Position numbers and translations under genes: made by a program. 64,000 nt of DNA from Clostridia bacterium (GTDB lineage Bacteria; Bacillota; Clostridia; Oscillospirales; SIG627), in contig JAFWBD010000012.1 in NCBI GenBank assembly GCA_017507325.1, positions 1 through 64,000 of the forward strand. Direction: 5' to 3'. Under the pieces are notes generated by a model. It was not told where the DNA came from and made no database searches. It saw nothing but the letters and a program-made list of their open reading frames with translations. This document shows, piece by piece, positions 8,957-18,165 of this stretch. Within the stretch, counting starts at the first letter, position 1. Each line of letters starts with the position of its first letter.

Positions 8957-9571
8957 TTAACGTTTCTTTTGCTTGGGGATCATGGCTTCCTTGGTGGTTT
9001 GGATCTGCACGGCATAGTTGAATACGTAAATAACGAATGCCATCACCATCACCAAAATCAGCGTGATGCAGAGAGAATTGCAAAGAATCATATTTCTTCC
9101 CGCACCGTCGGGGGAAATATGTACCACACAGATCAAAAGATACCACACCACCGTGGCCAGCTTACCGCACCAGACGGCGGACACGTAAATGTTACTGCGA
9201 GACATCATCAGATAAGCGCCGACGATCATAATGAATTCCTTCACAACGATAATGGCGGACAGAATCACGAAGGGCCCGCCGAACTCAATGGCAAGGCAAA
9301 CGGTCACCACCACCTCAAGAAGCTTATCGGCAAAGGGATCCAAAAGCTTTCCGATATCGGTGATCCAGCCGTTGTGTCTGGCCAAAAAGCCGTCCAGCGC
9401 GTCGCTGAAGCCCGCTATCAGAAACACGATACCCGCGATCTGCAAGGGCCCCAAGGGAAGATTCTTCCCCAGAACACCGAAAAAGGTCAGCACGTACACG
9501 GGGATCAGAAGGATCCGAAAAACGGAAATATAATTGGGAATCTGATTTTTGGAAAAACGGTATTTTTTCAT
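8957..9571 (-). CDS. pgsA: CDP-diacylglycerol-glycerol-3-phosphate 3-phosphatidyltransferase
   Basis: Integral membrane enzyme that makes phosphatidylglycerophosphate from CDP-DAG and glycerol-3-phosphate. It has 204 aa, with the full CDP-alcohol phosphotransferase signature D57-x2-D60-G-x2-A-R ... G74-x3-D78-x3-D82. The opening NQIPNYISVFRILLIPVYV is typical of PgsA. Several hydrophobic helices follow. The ATG at 9571 has AAAGGA 6 bases upstream, and the gene begins 3 bases after the cvpA stop, so it is operonic. Confidence 0.92.
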   Translation of the reverse strand: MKKYRFSKNQIPNYISVFRILLIPVYVLTFFGVLGKNLPLGPLQIAGIVFLIAGFSDALDGFLARHNGWITDIGKLLDPFADKLLEVVVTVCLAIEFGGPFVILSAIIVVKEFIMIVGAYLMMSRSNIYVSAVWCGKLATVVWYLLICVVHISPDGAGRNMILCNSLCITLILVMVMAFVIYVFNYAVQIQTTKEAMIPKQKKR

Positions 9572-9574
9572 TCC

Positions 9575-10288
9575 TTATCCTTTCGTTGCCACAAACGTAT
9601 CCAAAAGATCCAAACGGCTGAGCCATTTGATCAAAACGGTCCCCTCGGGATCGAAATTCCGAAAGAAGGCCGTGCTGTTTTCCTGAATCAAAGGGGCCGC
9701 CAGATCCAAAACGGAGGACAGCAAAACCGCCAGAAACAAGCCCCACAAAAGCCCCATTCCGAGGCCGAGAAAATGATTGGAGAAATTGAGGATCGGAAGC
9801 TTTGAGATCAGATCCAAAACCCGAACCGCAATGCGGATGGCAATCAGAAACGCCACAAACAGCACAATGAAGGCAAGCGCAAAGCCCGCACCGCTTGCCA
9901 AGGGCTCCACAACCCAAGAGGAAACCTCTCCCACGGTATTGCCCGCACCCTCGCTTTTGGCCTCCAGAAAGGCGGCGATGCTCGCCGTATCGGTTCCGAA
10001 TTTTCTGAGGATCTCGTCACAGGCGGGGGGAAGCTGAGAAAAATCGATCTGCTCCGCGGCTGTTCCCACAGCCTCGGTCAAGACGTCGGAAAAATATTCC
10101 TTCAAAACGGGAGAGATCACCCGACTGCCCAAAAAGCTTCCGACGGGACGGGCGATGACGGAAGCCAAAACAAAGCTGATCAAGCTGCCGAACAGCCCGA
10201 AAAAAGCTTTGATAAAGCCCTGCTTTTTTCCCACAACGGCACAAAGCACCACAATGGCAACGATCAAAAGGTCACATAGAATGTTCAT
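9575..10288 (-). CDS. CvpA family membrane protein
   Basis: A 237-aa protein of the CvpA/colicin V production family. It has N-terminal helices with GKKQGFIKAFFGLFGSL (typical CvpA opening), a soluble middle part (about 70-125) and two or more further helices containing GLGMGLLWGLFLAVLLS. Known members affect envelope and stress phenotypes, but no biochemical activity is established. The ATG at 10288 follows GGAGGAG. The gene starts 3 bases after the DUF5711 stop, a pairing that suggests a shared envelope role. Confidence 0.85.
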   Translation of the reverse strand: MNILCDLLIVAIVVLCAVVGKKQGFIKAFFGLFGSLISFVLASVIARPVGSFLGSRVISPVLKEYFSDVLTEAVGTAAEQIDFSQLPPACDEILRKFGTDTASIAAFLEAKSEGAGNTVGEVSSWVVEPLASGAGFALAFIVLFVAFLIAIRIAVRVLDLISKLPILNFSNHFLGLGMGLLWGLFLAVLLSSVLDLAAPLIQENSTAFFRNFDPEGTVLIKWLSRLDLLDTFVATKG

Positions 10289-10291
10289 GGA

Positions 10292-11470
10292 TCACTCCTC
10301 CTCCGACGGATTTAAAATTCGAATTTGTGCGGAAGCATCGGAGCACAGCACCACCGTATTCTCGAACAGCACTCCCAAAGAAGAATACTCACCCTCCAAG
10401 GGATATTCCCGAACGGTACCGTCCGTACGGATGGTGACAAGCCCCGTATAGGTCAGAAAATATGCAGTATCCCCCGCCGTCTTGATATCCAAAATCTGAA
10501 CGGAAAAATCGCGGGAGACTCGCTCCGCCCCCTCTCGGTCGAAAATCCGAACCCGAAAATTGACACCCACCGAAAGCTGATTCTGCACCGCCACAAAAAG
10601 CTCTTCTCCGAAGAAAACCTTTTCCAAGCTGCCGCTTTCAAAGCGCTGCTCTCGGATCTGCACCCCTTCCCGGATCAATCTCAGAGAATTTTCCGAGAGA
10701 AGAAGGGTTCCCTCCTTCGAAGCGGAAAAATCAAGAGGCAATTCATCCGTATACGTAAACACAGAGAGGGGCTCCTCCCGACCGATCTTCAATTCGATCA
10801 GATCCGCTACCAAATCGCCTTCCAGCGCTCGCACCGCGGAAATACTCAGAACCCCCTCATCGGAAAGAGAGGCGTCCATGGCAAACTTATCGGTGGAAAG
10901 CCAGCGGTGGATCTCCTCAAAATCATCGTCATAGACGAAAACGGCGGAATGATAGGATTTCTCGGCCGTTACCACGCAAAAATTTCCGTCGGCGTTGACC
11001 GAAACCGAACGAATGGCGTAATCAAAGCTTTTTTCGTGGAGCAGAGCAAAGGAATTATAGAGTCTGACCTGATATCCTCCCAGATCATACACGATCAAAT
11101 ACCGATCTCCCGGAACGCAAACGGGATGACTCATGGTATAACGATCACTTAAGACCGCAGTCCCGCGGCGGTCATACAAGGTAACGCCGCTCTCGCCCGC
11201 CACCACCAAATCACCTCGGAACACGTCAAAGCGGTTGGATACGTCCGCATTATAGTGTATTTCGGTTTCCTCTTCAAATGAACCGGAAGAGGAAAAATCC
11301 AGATATTTGATCAGATATCGCAGATTTTCTACCGTGATATCCTTTTCAAAAAGGACAAGCCCCCCCAAAAGGAAAACAACCAGAACCGTCAGCGATATGT
11401 ATTTATAAAGTCTGAAGCGCTTGGAAATCTTTTCAGACGCAGTATCCTCTTGCCACTCAAGACGATTCAT
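10292..11470 (-). CDS. DUF5711 family membrane-anchored beta-propeller-like protein
   Basis: A 392-aa protein with a short cytoplasmic N-terminus, one membrane helix (about 25-43, ISLTVLVVFLLGGLVLF) and a long external part. The external part consists of repeated beta segments such as DLVVAGESGVTLYDRRG and YLIVYDLGGYQVRLYN, spaced like blades of a propeller. It matches the clostridial DUF5711 family as I recall it; no function is known. The ATG at 11470 follows GGAG by 6 bases. The position directly before cvpA supports a joint envelope function (inference). Confidence 0.75.
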   Translation of the reverse strand: MNRLEWQEDTASEKISKRFRLYKYISLTVLVVFLLGGLVLFEKDITVENLRYLIKYLDFSSSGSFEEETEIHYNADVSNRFDVFRGDLVVAGESGVTLYDRRGTAVLSDRYTMSHPVCVPGDRYLIVYDLGGYQVRLYNSFALLHEKSFDYAIRSVSVNADGNFCVVTAEKSYHSAVFVYDDDFEEIHRWLSTDKFAMDASLSDEGVLSISAVRALEGDLVADLIELKIGREEPLSVFTYTDELPLDFSASKEGTLLLSENSLRLIREGVQIREQRFESGSLEKVFFGEELFVAVQNQLSVGVNFRVRIFDREGAERVSRDFSVQILDIKTAGDTAYFLTYTGLVTIRTDGTVREYPLEGEYSSLGVLFENTVVLCSDASAQIRILNPSEEE

Positions 11471-11512
11471 GCGGTGCTCCTTTCTATTTTGTTCTCAGAA
11501 GGGTAAATTCAA

Positions 11513-12244
11513 TCAATAAAAGACCTTTTCCAAATAAAGCCCCTGCGGGGGAACGGTGATCCCCGCCAGCGTTCGATCACGCAGGGAGATGATCTCGGGG
11601 ATGGATCGGGAGAGCTTCCCCATTTGCTCCGAGATCAGGGTTCCCGCCATAATCCGCACCATATTATAGAGAAAGCCGTTTCCCGTAACGGAAAACTCCA
11701 CCACGCTGCCTCTTCTTTCCACCGAGGCGGCGTACACGGTGCGAACCGTATCCGTTACCTCGCTTCCCGAGGCCATAAAGGCGGCAAAATCGTGTTCCCC
11801 CACGAAGGCCTGCGCACTTTGGTGCATGGCCTCCGCCGAAAGGGGACGGGGGAAAAAATAGGCTCTTTTTTCCTCAAAGGGATCGCGGATCCTCTCGTTG
11901 TAGATCCGATAGCGATAGGTCTTCCCCTTGCAGGAAAAGCGGGCGTGGAAGCCCTCGGGAGCGGGGGATGCCCGAAGAACGGCAATGCTGTCGGGAAGGA
12001 GGGCGTTGACGGCAAGGGGGAATTTTTCCCAAGGGAAGGCTCGAGGCAGATCTGCGTGGCACACGAAATATTTTGCGTGAACCCCCGCATCGGTCCGACT
12101 GCACCCGGCAGTGGGCACCTCTTCTCCGAAAAGCTCTCTCAAAGCCTCCTTCACGGTTCCCTGAACGGAAACGGCATTGGACTGGATCTGCCAGCCGTGA
12201 AAATCTGATCCGTCATAGGAAAGCTCAATCTTAACCCGAATCAT
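11513..12244 (-). CDS. truA: tRNA pseudouridine(38-40) synthase TruA
   Basis: A 243-aa pseudouridine synthase that modifies U38-U40 of the tRNA anticodon arm. The opening ELSYDGSDFHGWQIQ and the catalytic motif CSRTDAGVHA (Asp52) are diagnostic. The C-terminal motifs NGFLYNMVRIMAG and YLEKVFY are also in place. The ATG at 12244 overlaps the ecfT stop (ATGA), and the ecfT-truA order is common in Bacillota. A much longer in-frame extension was discarded because it lies wholly inside ecfT. Confidence 0.95.
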   Translation of the reverse strand: MIRVKIELSYDGSDFHGWQIQSNAVSVQGTVKEALRELFGEEVPTAGCSRTDAGVHAKYFVCHADLPRAFPWEKFPLAVNALLPDSIAVLRASPAPEGFHARFSCKGKTYRYRIYNERIRDPFEEKRAYFFPRPLSAEAMHQSAQAFVGEHDFAAFMASGSEVTDTVRTVYAASVERRGSVVEFSVTGNGFLYNMVRIMAGTLISEQMGKLSRSIPEIISLRDRTLAGITVPPQGLYLEKVFY

Positions 12245-13068
12245 AAACTCACACTCAGCGGAAACGGGATCCGGGCGATCCCGATGATGGCAAGAAAGAG
12301 GGCAGAAAGAATCAAGAATACCGAAAGATCCCGAAGAGTCAATTTCATTTGCTTCATACGGGTTCTTCCCTCTCCGCCCGCATAACAGCGGCATTCCATA
12401 GCCACTGCCAATTCCGCCGCACGGGAAAAGGAGGAGATGAAAAGAGGGATCAAAATCGGTGTCAGCGCCTTGGCTCGGCGCAGAAGATTCCCGCTTTCAA
12501 AATCCGCGCCGCGGGCCTTTTGGGCATTGATGATCTTTTCCGTTTCCTCCACCAAGGTGGGAACGAAGCGAAGCGCCAGCGACATCATCATAGAAAATTC
12601 GTGAACGGGAATTTTGATCTTTTTTAAGGGAGAAAGAAGTCTCTCAAGTCCGTCGGTCATCTCCATAGGACTTGTGGTATAGGAGAGCAAAAGATTGGTT
12701 CCCGCTACCAGCGAAACGATGCGTGCGATCATAAAAAGAGCACGCCAGATCCCTTCGGGATAGATCTTCAAAAAGCCAAGAGAAAGAAGAGGCACCTCGC
12801 CTCCCGTCCAAAACAAATTGATCAAGGCGGTAAAAAGTGAGATCAAGAGGATGGGCTTGAGTCCCTTCAGCACCACCGTAAAGGAAATGCGGGACAAAAA
12901 GATCAGCCCGATCACCAAAAGGAGAAGATACAAAAAAGAGAGCAGATTGTTGGCAAAAAACACCAGAACCACGAAAATCAGCATCAAAAGAATCTTCATA
13001 CGGGGATCCAGGCGATGCAACACGCTGTTTCCGGGAAAATACTGACCGAGGGTGATATCCTTCAGCAT
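12241..13068 (-). CDS. ecfT: Energy-coupling factor transporter membrane protein EcfT
   Basis: Transmembrane coupling subunit of group II ECF importers, 275 aa. It has about five hydrophobic helices and the coupling helices that dock on the ATPases; the Ala-Arg-Gly motif is present in QKARGADFES. It overlaps the end of ecfA2 by 7 bases. With EcfA1/A2 it forms the shared module for several vitamin S components, including the FolT-like protein at 38 kb. Confidence 0.93.
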   Translation of the reverse strand: MLKDITLGQYFPGNSVLHRLDPRMKILLMLIFVVLVFFANNLLSFLYLLLLVIGLIFLSRISFTVVLKGLKPILLISLFTALINLFWTGGEVPLLSLGFLKIYPEGIWRALFMIARIVSLVAGTNLLLSYTTSPMEMTDGLERLLSPLKKIKIPVHEFSMMMSLALRFVPTLVEETEKIINAQKARGADFESGNLLRRAKALTPILIPLFISSFSRAAELAVAMECRCYAGGEGRTRMKQMKLTLRDLSVFLILSALFLAIIGIARIPFPLSVSL

Positions 13069-13955
13069 ACGCCGTTTTCTCCTTTCAACAAATCCTTCAG
13101 AGCAAACAGCGCATCGGAAACCGTATATACGGAATCCGGAAGCCCGATTCCCTCTTGCCTTAAGCGAAGCATCAGGCGGGTGATCTGCGGGAGGGAAAGA
13201 TGCGCCTCCTCCAATTTTTCGGCATCGGAGAAGATCTCCGAAACGGAGCCGTGCAGGAAGACTCTCGAATCCTTCAAAACCAAAAGCTCATCCGCATAGC
13301 GGGCAACGTCCTCCATACTGTGAGAAATCAGGATGACGGTCTTCTTTTTTTCTCTTTGATAGGTTTTCAGTCTTCCGAGAATTTCTTCTCTTCCCCCCGG
13401 ATCCAGCCCTGCGGCAGGCTCATCCAAAACCAAGACCTCGGGATCCATTGCCAGAACGCCTGCAATGGCGACTCTTCTCTTCTGACCGCCCGAGAGCTCG
13501 AAGGGAGATTTTTCCATCCATTCCCGCTCCACGCCCGTAAAATAGGCCGCCTCCTCCACGAGACGACGGATCTCTTCCTCGGATTTTCCCATATTCTTGG
13601 GTCCGTAGGCCAGATCCCGATAAACGCTTTCCTCAAACAGCTGATATTCGGGATATTGAAACACAAGGCCCACGCGGAAACGGTTTTTTATTTGCATTTG
13701 CTTTTGTTTTTTGTTTTTTTTGCCCTTGGAATCAGAGAAAAACTCCTCTCCGTCCAAAAGCACTCTGCCCGAGCTCGGGCGCAGGATGCCGTTCAGCATC
13801 TGAGCAAGCGTACTCTTTCCCGAGCCGGTATGACCGATCACGCCGGTAATGACCCCGGGGGTAAAGGTGACCGAAACGTCCTCCAACGCCATTTTGGCAA
13901 AGGGGGTGCCGGCTCCGTACTCATACGAGACGTGCTCCAATTTGATTTCTGCCAT
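13062..13955 (-). CDS. ecfA2: Energy-coupling factor ATPase EcfA2
   Basis: ABC-type ATPase of the ECF module, 297 aa. It shows Walker A GHTGSGKST, a Q-loop region in FQYPEYQLFEESVYRDLAYGP (typical of EcfA), signature LSGGQKRR, and Walker B LVLDEPAAGLDP. The C-terminal dimerisation part is present. The ATG at 13955 (MAEIKLEHVSYEYG) is chosen; it has GGAAAAGAG upstream and lies inside the last codons of ecfA1 (35-base overlap). The overlap with both neighbours indicates a coupled ecfA1-ecfA2-ecfT operon. Confidence 0.93.
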   Translation of the reverse strand: MAEIKLEHVSYEYGAGTPFAKMALEDVSVTFTPGVITGVIGHTGSGKSTLAQMLNGILRPSSGRVLLDGEEFFSDSKGKKNKKQKQMQIKNRFRVGLVFQYPEYQLFEESVYRDLAYGPKNMGKSEEEIRRLVEEAAYFTGVEREWMEKSPFELSGGQKRRVAIAGVLAMDPEVLVLDEPAAGLDPGGREEILGRLKTYQREKKKTVILISHSMEDVARYADELLVLKDSRVFLHGSVSEIFSDAEKLEEAHLSLPQITRLMLRLRQEGIGLPDSVYTVSDALFALKDLLKGENGVC

Positions 13956-14829
13956 ATAACTCTTTTCCAAACAGTTTTAAAATAAAGCGAGCCGCTTCTT
14001 CTTCATCCAAAATTCCCTTGGGGAAGGAAAAACGCTCCGACAAAACGGGATCCTCCGATAAAAGATGGATCAATTCCGTGACCTGCGGTGCATCCAGCCC
14101 TGCCTCGTGGAGAAACGGAACGTCGGAAAATATCGTTTTGGGATCCCCGTCCCGCACAATGCTGCCGTCCTCCATCACGATCACCCGAGAAGCCATCACA
14201 GCCTCCTCCATATGATGGGTGATCAAAACCACCGTGATATTTTCGTTGCGGTTCAATCGGAGGATGGTATCCATAATTTCCCGCCTTCCGCGGGGGTCCA
14301 GCATTGCGGTGGATTCATCAAAAATGATGCATTCGGGCTTCATGGCCAAAATTCCCGCAATGGCAACGCGCTGCTTCTGACCGCCCGAAAGCTTATGGGG
14401 CGAATGGGAAGCAAACGCTTTCATTCCGACTGTCTCCAATGCCCGATCCACCCGTTTGCGGATCTCCGAAGGCTCGATTCCCAAATTCTCGGGGCCGAAG
14501 GCCACGTCCTCCTCCACCACGTTGGAAACCAATTGGTTATCGGGATTCTGAAAAACCATTCCCACGTGGCGGCGGATGGGAAACAGATTTTCCTCCTCAT
14601 CGGTTCGGTAGCCCGCCACGGTGACAAAACCGGATTGCGGGATCAAAACCCCGTTCATTAATTTCGCCAGAGTGCTCTTGCCGCTTCCGTTCCTTCCCAG
14701 GATCACAACAAAGCTGCCCCGCTGAATGTCCACGGTAACGTTTTTAACCGCTTTTTGTTCCTCCTCGCCCGAATCCGTATCGTAGCGAAAGGAAACGTCT
14801 CTGCAAGAAATAATCGTATCGCGATCCAA
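13921..14829 (-). CDS. ecfA1: Energy-coupling factor ATPase EcfA1
   Basis: Partner ATPase of EcfA2, 302 aa. It has Walker A GRNGSGKST, FQNPDNQLVSNVVEEDVAFG after the Q-loop, signature LSGGQKQR, and Walker B IIFDESTAMLDP, with the Ser-Thr variant after the Glu that is usual in EcfA1. The start is a TTG at 14829, supported by GGGAG 6 bases upstream; there is no ATG or GTG near the expected N-terminus. It begins 3 bases after the methyltransferase gene. Confidence 0.93.
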   Translation of the reverse strand: MDRDTIISCRDVSFRYDTDSGEEEQKAVKNVTVDIQRGSFVVILGRNGSGKSTLAKLMNGVLIPQSGFVTVAGYRTDEEENLFPIRRHVGMVFQNPDNQLVSNVVEEDVAFGPENLGIEPSEIRKRVDRALETVGMKAFASHSPHKLSGGQKQRVAIAGILAMKPECIIFDESTAMLDPRGRREIMDTILRLNRNENITVVLITHHMEEAVMASRVIVMEDGSIVRDGDPKTIFSDVPFLHEAGLDAPQVTELIHLLSEDPVLSERFSFPKGILDEEEAARFILKLFGKELYGRNQIGARLV

Positions 14830-14832
14830 GTT

Positions 14833-15705
14833 TTACTCCCTTTCCCATCGGGTGGCAAAGCCGCAGGGCAAGCATTTACCCGTGCTTTGCACCATGATTC
14901 CAAGCTCATCGGAGCTGATTTTTCCTCCGTGAACACGGCCCACCTCCTCGTGGACCATATATGAAATTGCACTGCCGGAAAGACCGGTGGTATATGAATT
15001 GACCAAATAAAACAGAGGATCATCGCTGAGAATGGCGGCCGTCTCTCGGATCAGATCGTGAATGCTGTCCTCCAGATGCCACATTTCTCCCTTGGGTCCT
15101 CTTCCGTAGGAGGGGGGATCCATTACGATTCCCTCGTAGCGGTTCCCTCTCCGCAATTCCCGCCGAACGAATTTCAGGGCATCATCCACCAAAAAGCGGC
15201 AGGGGCGATCCTCCAATCCCGAAAGTTTCAGATTCTCCTTGGCCATCGCCACCATATTCTTGGCGGCATCCACGTGGCAAACCGATGCGCCTCCCTTGGC
15301 GGCAGCAAGACTTGCGCCGCCCGTATAAGCAAACAGATTCAGCACCCGCACCTCGCGGCCGCTCTCCCTGCGACGGCGGCAGAGCCCCTCGATCCAGCGC
15401 CAATTGGCCGCCTGCTCGGGAAACACACCCGTATGCTTAAAGCCCATGGGCTTTACGTTGAAATTCAAGGAAGCAATGCGGCAATTCCAAGCCTCGGGAA
15501 GACGGTGACTTCCCCAGCCTCCGCCTCCCTTGGAGGAGCGGGTATAGGCCGCGTCCGCCCGATCCCAAGCGGGATGGCGTCTCATTCCCTTCCAGATCAC
15601 CTGAGGATCGGGACGGATCAGAATATAATCACCCCAGCGCTCCAGACGGTTTCCGTCGGAGCAATCCAAAAGCTCGTAATCTCCGAGATCCGATTCATAC
15701 CACAT
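14833..15705 (-). CDS. Class I SAM-dependent (RlmI/COG1092-like) methyltransferase
   Basis: A 290-aa methyltransferase. SAM binding is shown by VLNLFAYTGGASLAAA (motif I) and CHVDAAKNMVAMAKEN (motif II); the catalytic motif is IVMDPPSYGRGP. This resembles the rRNA cytosine/guanine methyltransferases of COG1092, but without their N-terminal PUA domain. The target is not known. The ATG at 15705 has GGAGG 7 bases upstream and overlaps the ruvB stop (TAATG). Confidence 0.82.
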   Translation of the reverse strand: MWYESDLGDYELLDCSDGNRLERWGDYILIRPDPQVIWKGMRRHPAWDRADAAYTRSSKGGGGWGSHRLPEAWNCRIASLNFNVKPMGFKHTGVFPEQAANWRWIEGLCRRRRESGREVRVLNLFAYTGGASLAAAKGGASVCHVDAAKNMVAMAKENLKLSGLEDRPCRFLVDDALKFVRRELRRGNRYEGIVMDPPSYGRGPKGEMWHLEDSIHDLIRETAAILSDDPLFYLVNSYTTGLSGSAISYMVHEEVGRVHGGKISSDELGIMVQSTGKCLPCGFATRWERE

Positions 15706-16787
15706 TACGCTTCCTCCTTTGAAAGCCCTTCCATCGACAGTTGCTGAGCGGTATTTCCGGGCACGGCGATACCCAAATGACGGTAGGCGTGAGGCGTTAC
15801 GCACCTTCCGCGGGGGGTGCGCGAGAGAAATCCGATCTGCATCAGATACGGCTCGTACACGTCTTCAATGGTGACGGTTTCCTCTCCCACGGTGGCTGAA
15901 AGCGTTTCCAAGCCCACAGGGCCGCCCGAAAAGTTCCGAATGATGGCCTCCAAAATACGGCGGTCGATCTGATCCAGACCGAGAGAATCCACCTCCAGCC
16001 GCTCCAGCGCAAGAGAAGCAATTCCATCGGTGATGACACCGTCCCCCTTGACCATGGCAAAATCCCGAACCCGCTTGAGAAGGCGGTTGGCGATTCGCGG
16101 GGTTCCGCGGCTTCTGCCCGCAATCTCCAAAGCGCCCTTGGGCTGAATGGGAATGCCGAGAATATCCGCCGAGCGGGAAACGATGCGAGCCAATTCCTCC
16201 TTGGTGTACATTTCAAGCCGCATCAGCATTCCGAAGCGATCCCGCAGAGGCGAAGAAAGAGAGCCTGCACGGGTGGTGGCACCGATCAGGGTGAATTTTT
16301 CCAAGGGGATGCGAATGCTCCTCGCCGCAGGACCCTGCCCCATCATAATATCCAGAGCAAAATCCTCCATGGCGGGATACAAAATCTCTTCAATGGAGCG
16401 GGAAAGGCGGTGGATCTCGTCGATAAACAGCACGTCTCCCGCAGACAGGGACGAAAGGATCGCCGCCAGATCTCCCGGCTTTTCAATGGCAGGGCCAGAG
16501 GTGATCTTGATGCCCACGCCCATTTCGTTGGCGATGATGTGTGAAAGAGTGGTTTTTCCGAGACCGGGAGGGCCGTAGAGCAAAATATGATCCAGCGCCT
16601 CGCCGCGCAACTTTGCCGCCTCGATGAACACCCTCAGATTATCCTTGATTTTTTCCTGACCCACATAGTCGGAAAGCCTTTGAGGGCGCAGAGATACCTC
16701 CTCCGTGGCCTCCTCTTCGGCATCGGACGGGGTAAACCTTGCCGACACGATACGGTTTTCAAAATCCGTTTCAAATTCTTCTCTCAT
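15705..16787 (-). CDS. ruvB: Holliday junction branch migration ATPase RuvB
   Basis: AAA+ motor of the RuvABC resolvasome, 360 aa. Walker A is [10 protein letters not shown] (about 71-80), Walker [12 protein letters not shown], sensor 1 GATTRAG, and a C-terminal winged helix ends in [18 protein letters not shown]. It follows ruvA after 6 bases. The ruvC-ruvA-ruvB order in one operon matches other Bacillota. Confidence 0.97.
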   Translation of the reverse strand: MREEFETDFENRIVSARFTPSDAEEEATEEVSLRPQRLSDYVGQEKIKDNLRVFIEAAKLRGEALDHILLYGPPGLGKTTLSHIIANEMGVGIKITSGPAIEKPGDLAAILSSLSAGDVLFIDEIHRLSRSIEEILYPAMEDFALDIMMGQGPAARSIRIPLEKFTLIGATTRAGSLSSPLRDRFGMLMRLEMYTKEELARIVSRSADILGIPIQPKGALEIAGRSRGTPRIANRLLKRVRDFAMVKGDGVITDGIASLALERLEVDSLGLDQIDRRILEAIIRNFSGGPVGLETLSATVGEETVTIEDVYEPYLMQIGFLSRTPRGRCVTPHAYRHLGIAVPGNTAQQLSMEGLSKEEA

Positions 16788-16793
16788 ACCGAT

Positions 16794-17399
16794 TTATTCT
16801 CCCATGGATTTTAAGGCCAGACGGATCAAATCCTGCAGATTCTTCGCCCGCTCCGCCACGGCATTCACCGCGCTCGCCGCCACCTGAGGAGAATACCCCA
16901 GAACGACCAGCGCATTGACCGCCTCCGTCAGATCGGAGATGCCTTCCTTCCGAACGGGAGCCGCCGGAGCGGAGGCAGAAAGAGCGGTGCTTTTGGAAAC
17001 CTTATCCTTCAGTTCCAAAATGATCTTCTGAGCCCCCTTCATTCCGATGCCCTGTGCGGCGGTCAAGGCCTTGGCATCCCCCGAAAGGACGCACATAGCC
17101 AATTCCTCGGGAGAGAGGGCTGACAACACGGATATGGCCACCTTGGGACCGATTCCCGAAACCTCAATGAGATTCCGGAACGTTTCCCGCTCCGCTACGG
17201 AAGAAAAGCCGTACAGAAAGAGGGCGGGACGATCGCTTGAGCCGAGGCTGAGATGAGTAAAAAGCTTTGCCTCCTCCGAGCCGGAGAGCCTTGCGGCGGT
17301 TTTGGAGGAAATAACAAAATTCCAGCCGATCCCGCCCGTTTCCACCACGCATTGATTGGCCGAAAGGCTGACGAGCTTGCCAGCAATATAATCGAACAT
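16794..17399 (-). CDS. ruvA: Holliday junction DNA-binding subunit RuvA
   Basis: A 201-aa protein that binds four-way junctions as a tetramer and loads RuvB. It has an N-terminal OB-fold (MFDYIAGKLVSL), helix-hairpin-helix motifs LIEVSGIGPKVAI and LTAAQGIGMKGAQKI, and a C-terminal RuvB-binding helix domain after an Ala/Pro-rich linker. The ATG abuts the ruvC stop codon and has GGAGG upstream. Confidence 0.96.
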   Translation of the reverse strand: MFDYIAGKLVSLSANQCVVETGGIGWNFVISSKTAARLSGSEEAKLFTHLSLGSSDRPALFLYGFSSVAERETFRNLIEVSGIGPKVAISVLSALSPEELAMCVLSGDAKALTAAQGIGMKGAQKIILELKDKVSKSTALSASAPAAPVRKEGISDLTEAVNALVVLGYSPQVAASAVNAVAERAKNLQDLIRLALKSMGE

Positions 17400-17924
17400 T
17401 TATCTTCCTCCCGTTTTTTTGGAATCCGCCAAGGTTTGAAGCCTTGCGATTTTATTGGAACAGCGGTAGCCGTGGGTCAGCGCAATGGCGAGCGCATCCG
17501 CCGCATCGTCGGGGCGGGGTACTCCCGGAAGCCGAAACAGAATCCTTACCATTTCCATCACCTGTCGCTTTTCCGCACGGCCGAAGCCCACCACGGACTG
17601 CTTCACCTGCAGGGGGGTATATTCAAAGATCGGAACACCCATTTCCTCCGCCGCCAGCAAGATGACGCCGCGGGATTGGGCCACGTTGATCACGGTCTTC
17701 TGATTGTTATGAAAAAACAATTCCTCGATGGCCATCGCCTCGGGGCGGTACGTTTCGATCAAACGAATCACGCAATCGTGAACGTGACGGATCCTCGCCT
17801 CCACACGCTGCCCCTTGGCTGTTTCGATCACCCCGCAATTGACGTATTCAAAGCGATCCTTTACCTTGCGGCAAACGCCGAAGCCCGTGGTGGCGATTCC
17901 GGGATCGATTCCCAAAATTACCAT
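17400..17924 (-). CDS. ruvC: Crossover junction endodeoxyribonuclease RuvC
   Basis: Holliday junction resolvase with an RNase H-like fold, 174 aa. The catalytic acids are visible: Asp7 in LGIDPGIATTG, Glu67/68 in MAIEELFF, and the C-terminal DDAADALAIALTHG. It is the first gene of the long minus-strand run and has its own promoter upstream. Confidence 0.96.
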   Translation of the reverse strand: MVILGIDPGIATTGFGVCRKVKDRFEYVNCGVIETAKGQRVEARIRHVHDCVIRLIETYRPEAMAIEELFFHNNQKTVINVAQSRGVILLAAEEMGVPIFEYTPLQVKQSVVGFGRAEKRQVMEMVRILFRLPGVPRPDDAADALAIALTHGYRCSNKIARLQTLADSKKTGGR

Positions 17925-17987
17925 TCTGTTTCCTATCCTTTTCCCTTAACGATTTTGATAGCTACACTTATCATTATACATCATAAC

Positions 17988-18016
17988 ACTATATCACAAA
18001 AAGACTGCAAAGTCAA
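17988..18016 (-). promoter_or_regulatory. Sigma-A promoter for ruvCAB run
   Basis: Minus-strand TTGACT (18016-18011), 17-base spacer, TATAGT (17993-17988). A second possible -10 (TATAAT, 17978-17973) lies nearer the gene but has only a weak -35. No other clear promoter was seen before 2307, so most of this run may be read from here. Confidence 0.75.
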
Positions 18017-18102
18017 TTCCGTACAAAAAAATGTCACAAAGCAGAAGAGAAAACGAAAAAAGCATTTTCTTTCGGAAATTTTCGATCTTTGCTATTTTTT
18101 TC

Positions 18103-18131
18103 TTGCAAAAACACGTTTTCCGTGTTACACT
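18103..18131 (+). promoter_or_regulatory. Sigma-A promoter for cysK
   Basis: TTGCAA (18103-18108), 17-base spacer, TACACT (18126-18131). The start would be near 18138, giving a leader of about 28 bases. It is divergent from the ruvC promoter. Confidence 0.7.
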
Positions 18132-18165
18132 GTTATTCGATTATGAATTCGAAAGGTTTCTTGAT

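Noticed and set aside
8937-9146. N-terminal extension of the ClpE-like protein into pgsA
   Set aside because: The extension lies inside the conserved pgsA frame, while the zinc finger typical of ClpE begins exactly at the ATG at 8936.
12245-12394. N-terminal extension of TruA
   Set aside because: It overlaps ecfT entirely; the conserved TruA N-terminus starts at 12244, which overlaps the ecfT stop as ATGA.
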